From NCBI GenBank assembly GCA_027924585.1, contig BSBM01000151.1:14941001-15005000 (forward strand): 64,000 bases of DNA. Direction: 5' to 3'. Of the stretch, positions 11,620 through 23,144 are shown one piece after another. Origin of the DNA: Larix kaempferi. Taxonomy: Eukaryota > Streptophyta > Pinopsida > Pinales > Pinaceae. The notes under the pieces were generated by a model that saw nothing but the letters and a program-made list of their open reading frames with translations, did no database searches and was not told the origin of the DNA. Made by a program: the position numbers and the translations under genes. Numbering within the stretch: the first letter of the stretch is position 1; the number at the start of each line of letters is the position of its first letter.

Positions 11620-13450
11620 GGACTTCATCCGCATTGAGTTTTTTTGTGAATATTTAAATATATATTCTATTAAATCTAGAAAAATTAACTCAAGAGAACC
11701 ATTTCATTAATTTTGGAAGAATTAATCCAGTAGACTATTTCCTCAATTAATGTTTTTTACTTAGTTCAAGTAAAATGTTAGTATTCAAGCATTTAAAAGG
11801 AAATATTACATCTCAACTAGAACTAAATGGGTAGGACATAAATCATGTTGAATCTATGAATATCAATCATTTTCTAAATGTTAATATCTTTGAGACATGG
11901 AGATATATTATATAGGAATAATCCAATGAAGTTGCACACATAATTGCGTACTATAATACTGCAAGACATTCTCTATCTATATTCAAGGTGACTAAAGTAG
12001 TAGAAATATTTATATTATCAAATTATGCTATATAGAAAAATAAGTTATCACAAACAAAAGGTAATTTAAACATGTGGACTTCATCAACAATGAGTTATTT
12101 GTAAATCGCCATATTGAGTTGAGATAACATAACATAAAAATACTTTTAGTAGTGTCTTGAAAGCAACCAGTGATCATGAACATGTCAAACATGGGACTAC
12201 TAAGTACAACAGTATCAATACACAATAGGTGTGAAAGAGGCTATTATAAGAAATCAAATAGAGATAGCCGTATTAGTAATATTTTTTATAACCAACCAAG
12301 ATATTATAGTTGGAGATAATAGAACAAAGTCTCAACATTTGAATTTAATGCCTAAATAATCCAAGATCCGGCTCTTTCCCACAAACTCAGGGTGTGGTGT
12401 TGACGATCAAACTAGGATGTTGTGAGGATCTCATAAGTGGAGGGAGGGTTCCTCATTTGCATTGTCTAAGTTGAATCTACTCCATTAGAAGATTAATAAT
12501 ATGTTTTGTGTTAAATTTCCCACCTCTTAGTGCCTTAAATAGGAAGCACCAAGGAGGAAGTAATCATTCAATAATGTTGTTTGGTGGTGGTCCAGGTGAT
12601 CCAAGAAAGAGAGATATGAGCCTATCTCTTAAATCTATCATGTATATTAATTCTAGGCATCGTTAATTTGGGTATTTAAAGAATGTTAGGTACCATCAAT
12701 CTGTCTCCACTCAAAGCCAAGTTCACTAACTAAGAGTGATTAAATGGAGATTCAAGTCAATCCATTGTGAAGGGAAATGTCACCAATTGAAATAAACAAG
12801 TGACCTCTAAGAACCAACTAACCCAGACAAGTATGCAATGGACACAACTAGGTCTTGAAAGAGAGGTACATAAGGAAGCACGCCACAACTATTAATCTCT
12901 CATTGTCAACATTGTTGATTTTGCAAAACCAATAACTCGATGTAATAATGGAAACCAACTGTAGAAAAAATCATGTTTGAGCATTTAACTTTCACCAAGA
13001 GGAGAAAATGATAAGAACTTTGAATGTATTGGCTAAGAGACAGATGTTGAAACACATTTTTCATGGATTTTAGTCGAACTTTGTATGTTCCCATGTTCTT
13101 TGATTATTAATGATTTAAATTAACTACAAAAAAACTATCAATTAAGATATTGATTTTCAATATTAAGTGTGTATTGAAAGTCAATCGTCCATGAAACATG
13201 ATTCTCTAATGTATCATGATTAATCCACGTAACTATTTCCTCAATTAGAATTTTTTATTACTTTTTGTAAAGCTTTAGTATTCTACCATTCAAAAGAAAT
13301 TATTGTCTCAATTATAACTAGATGTGTAGGGCATAAAAAATAATGCTTGTATGAATATCCCTAATTTGTTAAATGTTAAGAATTGTGAGACATTGATATA
13401 TATTATATAGAAATAATCCAATGAAAGTGCAAACATAGTAATTTCATGTT
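11620..13450. repeat. Pair of diverged AT-rich direct repeats
   Basis: The block 11715-11950 reappears at about 13205-13445 in the same orientation. Shared stretches include ACTATTTCCTCAATTA, a GTAGGxCATAAA segment, AGACATxGAxATATATTATATAG and AATAATCCAATGAA. I judge them roughly three quarters identical by eye. A smaller repeat, GGACTTCATC then AATGAG or CATTGAG, is at 11620 and 12077. No coding sequence is evident between them. Confidence 0.6.
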
Positions 13451-13502
13451 ATGTTGAAATAGGTCTATCGGATATATTTGAGGCAACCAAACAGTTTGAA
13501 GT

Positions 13503-14350
13503 CATTCATCTATGACCCATGTCTCAAATTTAGCATGAATAATCGACTTAACACTCATTATCAAAAAATTCTAATAATTGTTTTAGAAAAGATGCATCAT
13601 ACTAGTTTATATGTAGTTTTATTTCAAAATTTATTTATCACATTTATACACTCATATTCATAAATATAATTAATTAAATGTCGATAAAATAACTTCATGT
13701 CATGTTGGCATATACGGGATGATTTCAATTTATTTAAAAATACAATTACATAAAAAGTTATCATTGGACAACGAAATCAAATGCCTTATAGTTCAAAAAA
13801 TTCAAAAACATAATCCATCTATGGCACATCTCTAATGTCTCTTAAATTATTTTTAAGAAATGCAACTTTATTTAGAAAAGAATTTTATTTCAAAATTCCA
13901 TCTGACATTTATAGATTCATATTAATGCATATTATATGCAATTAAAAGTCATTAATTGACTATGCCTTGTTAGTTTAAAATATGATATGATTATGATTAC
14001 AAATATTAATTGATTTAAGTATACAAATTTATGAAAAGTTTTGTATTGAAAAATCAAATTTCTTAAATAGTTTAAAAAGTTCAATTGAATCACCTATGAC
14101 CAATTTCGTTTTAATTTAGCTTGAATAGTCCACTTAGCATTTATTATCAAGTAAATTATTCTAATTTTTTCGGTAAAAATTGCATCATTATATCAAAATT
14201 TAAATTTCACTTTTATACATGAATATTAATGCATATAAGTAAATAAAAATCAACAAATAACTTTGTGCATGGCTTAAATGAGATTATTATAATTAAAAAT
14301 AATTTATGTAGCCATACAATTTTTTTTAAATATACAATAGACATAAAATT
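13503..14350. repeat. Degenerate ~300-bp tandem repeat, three units
   Basis: Units begin near 13503 (CATCTATGACCCATG), 13817 (CATCTATGGCACATC) and 14092 (CACCTATGACCAATT), spaced about 314 and 275 bp. Each continues with a TTTAGCxTGAATAxTC-like segment or its remnant, a run resembling AAATTCTAATAATT, then TTTATACA(C/T)-rich sequence and ATTAATGCATAT-like sequence. The unit is strongly AT-rich. It could be an old satellite or a decayed repeated piece of a transposon. Confidence 0.55.
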
Positions 14351-14656
14351 GTGCAATGCAACAAATTCAATGCAAACGCAATTTTAAGCAATAATAAAAA
14401 TGTATATTAATATAACTATCAATTCTCATATATTTCAAAAAAATATAAATTCATACAAATTGAATCACCAAAACATATGTCCAAGTTGTACTGAAAAATT
14501 GGAATGCTGTGATCAAATTTCTGGAAAAAAAAAAAACTTCATCTACTACAAAGAAGTTGATGTTCTATTAAACATTATAATGTATTCATGTTTCCCTGTA
14601 ATATGATGAAGTGTCTTAAGAAAGGAGAATAAAACTTTCATAAGCCAAGTATCTTG

Positions 14657-14899
14657 CTATTGTTCTGTATAGGCCTTTATGAAGATATGGTTTGACCAAT
14701 ATCCAACAAATTGAGAAGTAGTATTTAATGTATCTATTAGAAATACATTTGATTCTCCATATTTATCTCTATACTCGGACCACACATCTCTCAACCTATT
14801 ACCAAATTCCCAATCTGGTTTTCTTTGAATCTGACAATTCAGTTCATCTCTAGTGTATGATGAGGAGAAAACTCCTTCCATTTCAAATATCAACAACAT
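14657..14899 (-). pseudogene. Possible HAD/FCP1-like phosphatase scrap
   Basis: An 80-codon frame reads like real protein. It opens with LLIFEMEGVFSSS, which resembles the first HAD motif of FCP1-like phosphatases (hydrophobic run, then Asp-x-Asp-Gly) but with both acidic positions as Glu. It later has DVWSEYRDKYGESNVFLID, resembling the plant FCP1-like segment before the second acidic motif, here ending LIDT. The part between the motifs is far too short for an active domain. If real, this is a deleted pseudogene of a host gene. The similarity is from memory of the family and is weak, so other origins are possible. Confidence 0.25.
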
Positions 14900-15299
14900 C
14901 TTTCAATTGATATTGATTCCAATCTGCACTACAACCACATGTATGACATTAACATAGCTCCACTTCATTACTTAAGGACATCAAGACATAATATTTAAAA
15001 ACATATTAAAAAAGCATGTAACTCCTATCAATTACCATTATTTTCCATTTGTATGCAAAGGGAATTCTACAAGGAGTTAAATGGCAATTACAAAATATAA
15101 TTACAATAGTCTCATTCTAGTGAACAAATTAATGATATGTTAACATATACATTAATATAAAACTTGTATTCTATTTTTATGGAATAAGTCTTACTTGCAG
15201 ACATTGATAAACCATTGAAATCAATATTTTTATTATTTATGATAATTAGTGAACTGCAATTGAAAAATATAATTACAATGGCACAATTCAAACAATCAA

Positions 15300-15700
15300 A
15301 CTAATTAGCTTTCATATGGTACTTTTCCACTTAACACAACCACATTGTCATCAAATACATTGCACCATGAAGAAAATCTAACTCGGGTCCTTCTAACAAT
15401 ATTGAATAGTGAATGAGAGATAACATGTGTTAGCCTTCATATCTTAGCTTTCCATCTACCACAAACACATTGTCATCAACAACATTGCACCATCAAAGAA
15501 ATCTGACTTAAGTTAGATTTCCTTCTAACAACATTGCACGGTGAAAGAAAGCTAACGCTTGCTAGTCTTCATAGGATAGCTTTCCATCTAACACAACCAC
15601 ATTTTCATCATGAAGGAAATCTAACTCATGTCATCATAACTAATGCATGCTAGCTTTCATATAGTAAATTTCCTTCTAGCACCATGAATGGAAAATATAA
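15300..15700. repeat. Minisatellite, 90-135 bp units
   Basis: Three and a part units start at about 15307, 15430, 15563 and 15650. Each begins TAGCTTTCATAT or TAGTCTTCATA and contains TTCCATCTAACACAACCACATT, then TCATCAA, then GAAATCTAACTC. The second unit carries an extra 40-bp stretch. The units are about 80 percent alike by eye. Confidence 0.7.
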
Positions 15701-17739
15701 TTAGAAAGGCCCAATTCAAATAATAAAATTAATTATATGTTAATTTCCACAGACAACCTAATGCTATGCCAAAATAAGAAAATTTTATAAGAACACATTT
15801 AACCATCCTTCAAAGCAATAATTTTGAAGAGATATAATGATCAATTAAACCAAAATTGCAAAAATTAGTTGCAACGGTCCAATTCAACTAAGCATAACAT
15901 TTATCTATAATGGCTACATCCAACCTAATATAATAAATAGCGACTCAAATTAGTAACCTTTATTGACACAATATCTCTATAAAAAGAAACAAAATAAAAA
16001 TATTTTAATTTCTAATAATGACAAAATAAATCACCAATCTTTATATTCGCATTCTGAAATATAATTCATCTTAAATTGAAAAATGCTACCAATATAATAA
16101 TGTCAACAATTTAGTTTGGAATTTTTTTTTTCCAAATACTTGGTGCACCTATAAAACTATAATTCATTGTTAACCATGCATAAAATAAATTAACACACTA
16201 TAAAGGGTGCTTTCCTATTTTATAGGAACATCATGATTTTTTAAAATAAAAATTTCCAAATACCAGTGTGGACAAGTGCATACCCACTTGGTACGATGTC
16301 TTGCAGTAAATATTGCACATAGTAAATGTTGCTTAACAGATTTAGAATGGACCATGAATGGATTGTTAGTAATGGAATGCATCAATTTTATATAATAAAA
16401 TACTATGTATCTTATATTGGTAGGGAAGTATTTTGTATATTTTTAATTTATAGTTCTTTACAGGCAGACCATGACTCTGGATAAAAAATTACAAAATTCT
16501 TAAAGTGCGTCATTACTAAAGTGCAGTACACATATGGTGCATGCACCAACATTAGTGGTGCGCTAATCATAATCCCACGCATTGTTTGAAATTTTTTAAA
16601 GTTTTACACAAAGCAATGCAATGGTAGAACTTTAGGTGGTGCGCCTTGTGTATGTATATAGCACACCGAATTAGGTGCACCATGCAGTTAAAAAAAAACA
16701 CAAATGAAAGGTAAATTTAAAATTTTAACCCATTAAAAATGTAATGAAGAGTTAATAAAGAATTTTCCTAGTATTTTATGTGCGGGGAGGGATGCTTGGC
16801 ATGTTTATTGGAGGGGAAAACACCTCTCTCTTATGGTCACAATAGTGGCCTATCACACCCTAGATGGGAAGTGCATTAGCTACCCCCTCTTATATTATGC
16901 ACTAGATTCCCCCTTTTATGTTATGTATATGTTTTAGTGAAGAGATCTAGATGTATTAGGTGATCTACCTCTTTTCTATTATGTATATTTTTTTAGTGAA
17001 GAGATCGAGATGTATTAGGTGATCTACCATTTCTTGTTATATATTTTTTTTCTTTGGGACATTCTAGTGCTATGTTTGATGGAAGGATAGTCTTCCCATT
17101 TGCTTCAGATTTTATTTATTTATTCTTTGACAGGTTTTTGGCCACTAGTCCCTCATTCGACTGTATCCCTCCTAGGTCAGAGACCAATGTGCATATGTGT
17201 GATATACCCTTATTTTACACCGTTGGTGTCTATAGGAGACTCACCATACTTGTTATTCCTAGACACTTCCATTCTCTCCCTTGACTCTGAGCATTATTGT
17301 CAGTTTGAGGACTATCAACCTCTATTCACTGTTAAGGGATTGATAATCTTCCACTTAGTCTCTTCTTGAATTACAGGAAGAGAGAAACCATATCCCACCT
17401 TGCAGTATTGACATGGAGTCATGGACTTAGAACCTTCATATTTGGTTAGTTTTTTAGGAAGATGATTTTGATGATTTGGATCCACATGTCATGGGCTTGG
17501 GAACTAAAAATGCCAACTCGAGTGTGACAAACTCTAGGAGTCTACATTCATCCAATTTCCTCCTTTGTCCATTTATATAATGAATTTAATTTAAGGGATA
17601 AAGGAAATATTGAAGAGCGTATTGTTATGATGTTAGATTTCAGAGTGAAAGGTATGTGCATGATGTAGCTTCTATCTTGATTATATTAATGCTTGAGACA
17701 TTTGATTTTCATGGTTTTTATGGTTTGATTATGTGTAGG
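15700..17739. other. Unassigned AT-rich DNA with a 67-bp duplication
   Basis: Nothing coding was recognised. Within it, 16935-17035 holds two adjacent copies of TAGTGAAGAGATC(T/G)AGATG followed by TATTAGGTGATCTACC, about 67 bp apart. The final bases, 17740-17744 (AAATA), are the left target duplication of the gypsy element that follows. Confidence 0.45.
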
Positions 17740-17744
17740 AAATA

Positions 17745-19715
17745 TGTCATGTCCCATCCCTAGTGGCCTTGGTCACTACTTGGATACTCCCATCCCTAGG
17801 GAGTCTAAGTCAATTAATTAAATGAAGATTTAATTAATGGGGTAATTTTGAGGCATAATATAATAGTAGTTAATTAATTACCAATTAATTAATTAAATTT
17901 CTGAGTTGGAATTATTTTTGTTATTAATTTATCAATATTACTAATAAATGTTTCAAGTCTATGATGAATTGGCTAGGAGGTCAAATTTGGATCAAGTGGG
18001 CCAATCTTGCCTTAGTGGCAAAGTCTCAAAAATTCAAGGAATCCAGTGGAGGAAAGGAGGCAAGGAAAATAAAATGGAAAATGTCAAAAGCAAACAAAAA
18101 CAAGCAAAAGCATAAGAGGAGGAAAGAAATAAACTGGCAACATTCAGAAAAGATCACAAAGGCGCACTTGCTAAAATTAGTGAAGGAAGACAAAGGCAGG
18201 AATTTTTTTCTAAGCAAGAAGTTGCCATTCCTCTCAAGGAATGCGCCCTCCCTCATCCACACGCATGTTTGGATTATGAAACAAGTCACTTCATCTATTT
18301 AATGATGTTTCCAACTCCATTTGAGAACTTTTGATCATTTGATTTTTTGTCTGAGAGCTCTGAGCCTCTCTTCGTTGAGTGATGTTCCTCAACATTTTTC
18401 TTGGGAGATGTGCCCCAAGGCCCCATGGTTTTCAGTAAGTAGTATTCAGGTCCAGAAGATTTTATTGCAGCCAATAACATCCATATCAGTCCATCATTGA
18501 AGATCTATAGTCATCTTGAAGAAGAGATCACTACTACAGTGGATTTACAGCTAGTTTTGGAGGAGAATCACCAAAAGAAGGAGATAGAAATTAGTGAATG
18601 TGCCTAGGAACTTCAGAGATATCAATGAGCCATTATTTACAGAGACCAGAATTTTCCCATGTCCAGAGATCAACTTCATATCTGATCTCCACCTTCTTCT
18701 CCCACTTCTACATCTTTCTCAGCTAGATTTGGAGGAGTTTTCCCTGGAGGAGATAGATAGTTTGGTAAATGCGCCCGAGTGAAAATCAAAAGTTCATTGT
18801 GCAGAAAATATTATACATATGACATGTAGATGATATGATAACAACTTCAGAATAGAGACACAGTAAAATTCCTACTTCTTCCCTTCATTCTCCATCAAAT
18901 GTAATGAATTTTTAGCCCATGAGGCACTATAAGTTTGGAAGTCAGTTAAATCAATAAAAGAAGAGTTCTGATATCTGATTTTCGACTTGCATCTGTTCAT
19001 TATGTTATATCAAATCATTTAAATACTTCGTAACATAGTTTATCAATTATGGAAGCAGTTTAATGAATAAAATTGCAAGACTAGCTCGTTGGGTGTTACT
19101 TCTAGACTAGTTTTACAGTTATGACTACTTATTCAATTCTGAGCATCAGTTTGACTCCCTATTAGTTGTATAAGGTTAAAAAATCAGTATACATTCCATA
19201 TCAGTCCCTTTATTAATAATTTGGATGTATTTAACTTTATTTGGAAAAGCATGGAATTTAACTAGGTCAACAATCCCCATTGCGCACTTGATTCCCAAAT
19301 CACTCTAAACCTTTCCAAATTAATTTGAATACTTTCCAGTGCATCCTATAAGTTCACTTGACTGTTATATATCTGCCATAAAATCTGAGAATCCCTCACC
19401 CAATCTTGTTGGCATATGCTAGAAGCTCAAGAAGCCTCGAAGTAGGCAATGGAATCACTATGTTGCTGAAAAGTGAACGGCTCTAGTACATCGTGCCAAG
19501 GAATTCTGATCATACCATATTTATCTACTGCTGCACACCCATCCATATAAATTATAGAATGTAATCTCATCCCTACCATCCTCACTAATTGTTTCAGTCC
19601 CCGTCACTTACATCTTGCTTAGTTTAAGAAATTGCCTAAACATTGACTAGTAAAATTTTGATAAAGTTTGAGTTTGGAGATAATATTTTGTCCAAATCTT
19701 GGCTGGAATATTACA
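17745..19715 (+). repeat. 5' LTR of plus-strand gypsy
   Basis: The LTR is 1971 bp, begins TGTCATGTCCC and ends GAATATTACA. It differs from the right LTR by point changes and small indels, including a segment near 17770-17785 missing from the right copy. ORFs at 17961-18302 and on the opposite strand at 18026-18480 fall wholly inside the LTR and are not genes. Confidence 0.93.
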
Positions 19716-19716
19716 G

Positions 19717-19728
19717 TGGTATGATATC
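19717..19728 (+). other. Primer binding site, degenerate
   Basis: TGGTATGATATC lies one base after the LTR. It keeps the TGGTAT core of the initiator-Met tRNA complement; the remaining bases have drifted. Confidence 0.55.
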
Positions 19729-19761
19729 ATGGTCCTCTGAACATGCTCTCAATTTTGGGTT

Positions 19762-21006
19762 ATGAGTCTTAAGAGAATACGAATCCCCAAAGGAAAGAAC
19801 CCTGAAGAACCATTTGTGGAAGAAGAAGAAGTAGAATATAGTGGAGGGAAAATACTGGGGGGGAAGAACATGTATGACAATGATGATAAGGAAGAGTTTA
19901 TAATTTTTGTACAGAGTATGTTAAAAGGGATGCATGACATATCTCATAATATTATTCAATCTAGGCAAGAAACTAGATAATTTTGGCTAAGCAGTTAGGA
20001 CAGAAAGAGGTAGAAGGGAGTTGCAGTGGCTCTGAGAATGATGATAGGAAGATCCCTTGTGGATTTATATTTTCTAAGACTGGTCCTCATAATAGGCCTA
20101 ATGAATTCAAATATGAATCCAAAGATCAGCCCCAACAAACCATGCCAAAATTCCTTGATGAACATAGGGAAGAATAACCTGAGATTCCCACTGAGTCAGT
20201 TAATGCATGGGAAGATCGGTATGTAGAATACCAGACTCTGAGTGAAGAGTACAGAAGGGCTCTTCCTTTAAAGGATTTATGTGAAGCACAAAACATAAAT
20301 CAGCCAAGAGGAGGGCATAGGTAGCCAAGATATAACTATGAGATGAGAAATGCAATTGGTAAGATTCAGCTACCTTTCTTTGATGGGTCAACAAAATGCA
20401 CTGCTAGCTCCTAGGTGCAGAAGCTAGACACCTATTTCCAGTTGAATCCAATGGCTGAAAGGGATTCCATCAGAATGGAAAGTCTGCATTTGCAAGATGA
20501 AGCTAATGACTGGTGGTTCCATGGCATGAGGAATTTGGTCCATGACCAAGTGACTTCATATTCATAATTTAATAGGATATTAATGGAGAGATTCGGTAGA
20601 AGGGACCCTAAAATTGCCTTCAGGGAACTGGCACATGTTAAGCAGACTGGAACTATCGAAGCTTATATCTCTAAGTTCCAAAATTTGGCTGTAATGGTTA
20701 CTGATATATCTGAAGTCTGCTTAATTCTTCTGTTCATAGAAGGATTAGCAGAACCATTAAAAGGGATGGTTAAATCCTACCGACCAACTATCCTACAAGA
20801 AGCAGTGAGCAGAATAAGGGATATGCAAGATGCAATCCCAAGAACAAGATATCCACCAAATTTTAATGCACCTGCTAAATTTCATAACCAAAATCCATCA
20901 TGCAGAAATGTGGCATCCCCAAACAAGAAAGAATACTGCCAAGAACCTTCGGTTTCGGGGCACAAATGTGCCAAGGGGAAGGCTCATTACATAGAATTTT
21001 TTTTTT
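19762..21006 (+). pseudogene. Gag remnant (Ty3/gypsy)
   Basis: Gag forms the particle shell. The frame starts at ATG 19762 (MSLKRIRIPKGKNPEEP), 46 bases past the LTR and in the same place as in the related minus-strand element. An acidic leader is followed by the capsid-like domain: YNYEMRNAIGKIQLPFFDG (about 20330-20385), LHLQDEANDWWFHGMRN (about 20490-20540) and then the frame 20583-21006 with GRRDPKIAFRELAHVKQTG. A knuckle-like segment ending GHKCAKGKAHYIEF stands at about 20950-21000 and has lost its first cysteines. Stops at about 19978, 20177, 20323 and 20413 break the frame. Confidence 0.85.
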
Positions 21007-21059
21007 GAAAGTGATGAGGAAGAAATGAGTGCAGAAGTAAAAGCAGAAGAACAAGTAGA

Positions 21060-21780
21060 GGAGGGGTATGATACAACAAAATAAGAAGAACCCCTGCAAC
21101 CAGAAAGAAAGATTGCAGTTTTGAGTGGAGTTCCCCGCTACCACACTATGAGATTTAAGGGAGTTGTAGAAGCGCATAAGGTATCAATTTTGGTCGATGG
21201 GGGTGCCACACATAATTTCATTGATGCAGCCATGGTAGAGAGAAGGAAACTCAAATCTTAAAAAATTTGGAGGTTTCACAGTCATTATTCCAGGAAAAAA
21301 CAACACTATGTAGTGTGACCGGTGGATTCCCAAACTGCAGGTATTTATTGGAGACCATACTGTAATTGATCATTTTATATTGTTGATGTTCCTGATACTA
21401 ATGTTGTTTTGGGAGTACAATGGTTGTTTTCGATTGGTGAGCATGTGGTAAATTACCAGATCCCTTAGATGTGCTTTAAAAATACTGAAGGAAAACAAGT
21501 GGTTTTGAGAGGTGGCAACACCTACCCAAAATAAGTAATTTATGCACACAGTATGAGATCAGTTTTGAGGCATGGTGACATAGAGTGGGATGCTAATTTT
21601 TTTATCACCACCAAAGGGACCACCATTGATGTATCGCAACATCCATAAGATATAGAAATATTGCTCCACAAACACAAAAAGGTGTTTGAAGATCTGCCAC
21701 AAGGAAGGCTTCCTGATAGGGGTACTGAGCATTGGATAAAGCTAGAACCTAGTACTATTCCTATAAAAATCCACCCCTAA
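21060..21780 (+). pseudogene. Protease and linker remnant (Ty3/gypsy)
   Basis: The aspartic protease would cut the polyprotein. The active-site motif SILVDGGATHNFIDAAMV is intact at about 21184-21238, and the companion segment VVLGVQWLFSIGEHV lies at about 21403-21450. Between them the frame is broken by stops and shifts (TAA at about 21259, TAG at about 21311). The linker then reads YIDVSQHP-like and KVFEDLPQGRLPDRG, the usual approach to the reverse transcriptase. A TAA at 21778 separates it from the RT frame. Confidence 0.8.
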
Positions 21781-21794
21781 AACACCCCAAGAGA

Positions 21795-22553
21795 TTGAAG
21801 GATGAGATAGAGAAAACCATCAAAGAGATTCTTGAGATGGGGTTCATAAGACCAAGCTCAAGTCCCTTTGCTTCATCAGTGGTTTTGGTAAAAAAGAAAT
21901 ATGGAACAATGTGCATGTGCATTGATTGTAGAGCTTTGAATAAGAAAACCATCAAGAAAATATATCCTATTCCAAGGATTGATGAGCTGATGGATGAGCT
22001 GCATGGAGATAAATATTTTTCCAAGATTAATCTTCGTTTTGGTTACCACCAAATAAGAATGAAAAATGAAGATATTCAAAAAACCGCTTTTCGGTGCCAT
22101 TTTGGGCATTTTGAATTTATGGTCATGCCTTTTGGCTTGACAAATGCACCAGCAACTTTTCAGTCTTGCATGAACAGAATATTTGGCAAATATCTCCATA
22201 AGTATGTAGTTGTATTTTTTGATGACATTCTAATTTATAGTAGGACATGGGAAGAGCATTTGCAACATTTGGACAATGTTCTAACACTTCTTGCAGAACA
22301 GTATTTTTATGCTAAACTGTCATAATGTGAGATTGGTTTGAAAGAGCTCCTCTATCTTGGACACATCATTGGGAAAGAAGGAGTCAAGGTACACATGGAG
22401 AAGATCAAATCCATCCTTGAATGGCCAAGCCCAAAGAACATAACATCCCTAAGAGGATTCATTGGCTTGTTCAAATACTACAGAAAATTTGTAAAAGGAT
22501 TTTCTAAGCTCACCTCTCCCTTGACAGACCTCACAAAGAAGGGTGATTTTTGA
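21795..22553 (+). pseudogene. Reverse transcriptase remnant (Ty3/gypsy)
   Basis: The palm and fingers are well preserved over 176 codons (21795-22325): EMGFIRPSSSPFASSVVLV, CMCIDCRALNKKTIKK, YFSKINLRFGYHQIRM, FGLTNAPATFQSCM and the active site VVFFDDILIYS. In the third motif the usual catalytic Asp of the LDLRSGYHQ type is Asn (INLRFG), so this copy would be dead even without stops. After a TAA at about 22323 the thumb continues in frame (22338-22553) with YLGHIIGKEGV and SLRGFIGLFKYYRKFVKGF. Confidence 0.93.
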
Positions 22554-23144
22554 TGGTCTGATGAGGCTGAAAAATCTTTTAATAGGATGAAGGAAGTTAT
22601 GAGCAGCCTCCTAGTACTTGCACTTCTAGATTTCAACCAACCTTTTATATTGGAGTGTGATTCCTCAGGTGAAGACATTGGAGTAGTATTAATGCAAAAC
22701 ATGCATCCTATTGCTTATGAGAGTAGAAAATTGCAGCCCCATGAAAAGATATGTTCTATCTATGATAAAGAGATGTTAGCCATCATGCATGCCTTGGATA
22801 AATTCATACAATATCTAATGGCAGGCAAGTTCATAGTCAAGATTGATCACAATAGCTTGAAGCATTTCTTGAACCAAAAAGAGCTGAATGACAGACAACA
22901 GAAATGGGTAAGCAAAATTCAGTCTTATGATTTCGACATAGAATATAAGAAGGGTAAGTTGAATGTAGTTGTGGATTCCCTCTATAGAAAACCTGCTTTT
23001 TCTTTGATGCAAATTCCTACTGATTGGAAAGATCAACTAGCTAGAGAATATTCAAAAAATCAGTTTGCTTGTGAAGTTTTGGATAGGATGATTCAGGATG
23101 ACTCTTACCAAGCTATCAATGATGTTATTTATTACAAGAACTGA
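22554..23144 (+). pseudogene. RNase H remnant (Ty3/gypsy)
   Basis: RNase H degrades the RNA of the RNA-DNA hybrid. The frame opens after a TGA at about 22551 (likely a former Trp codon: the text runs KKGDF, stop, WSDEAEKSF). It carries FILECDSSGEDIGVVLMQN, ICSIYDKEMLAIMHAL and KIDHNSLKHFL, and ends with the degenerate VVDSLYRKPAFSL where ADALSRR is usual. The integrase approach (LAREYSKNQFACEVL) follows to a stop at 23142. Confidence 0.9.

Noticed and set aside
17961-18302. 113-codon Lys-rich ORF
   Set aside because: It is inside the gypsy 5' LTR and is not conserved as a frame in the 3' LTR.
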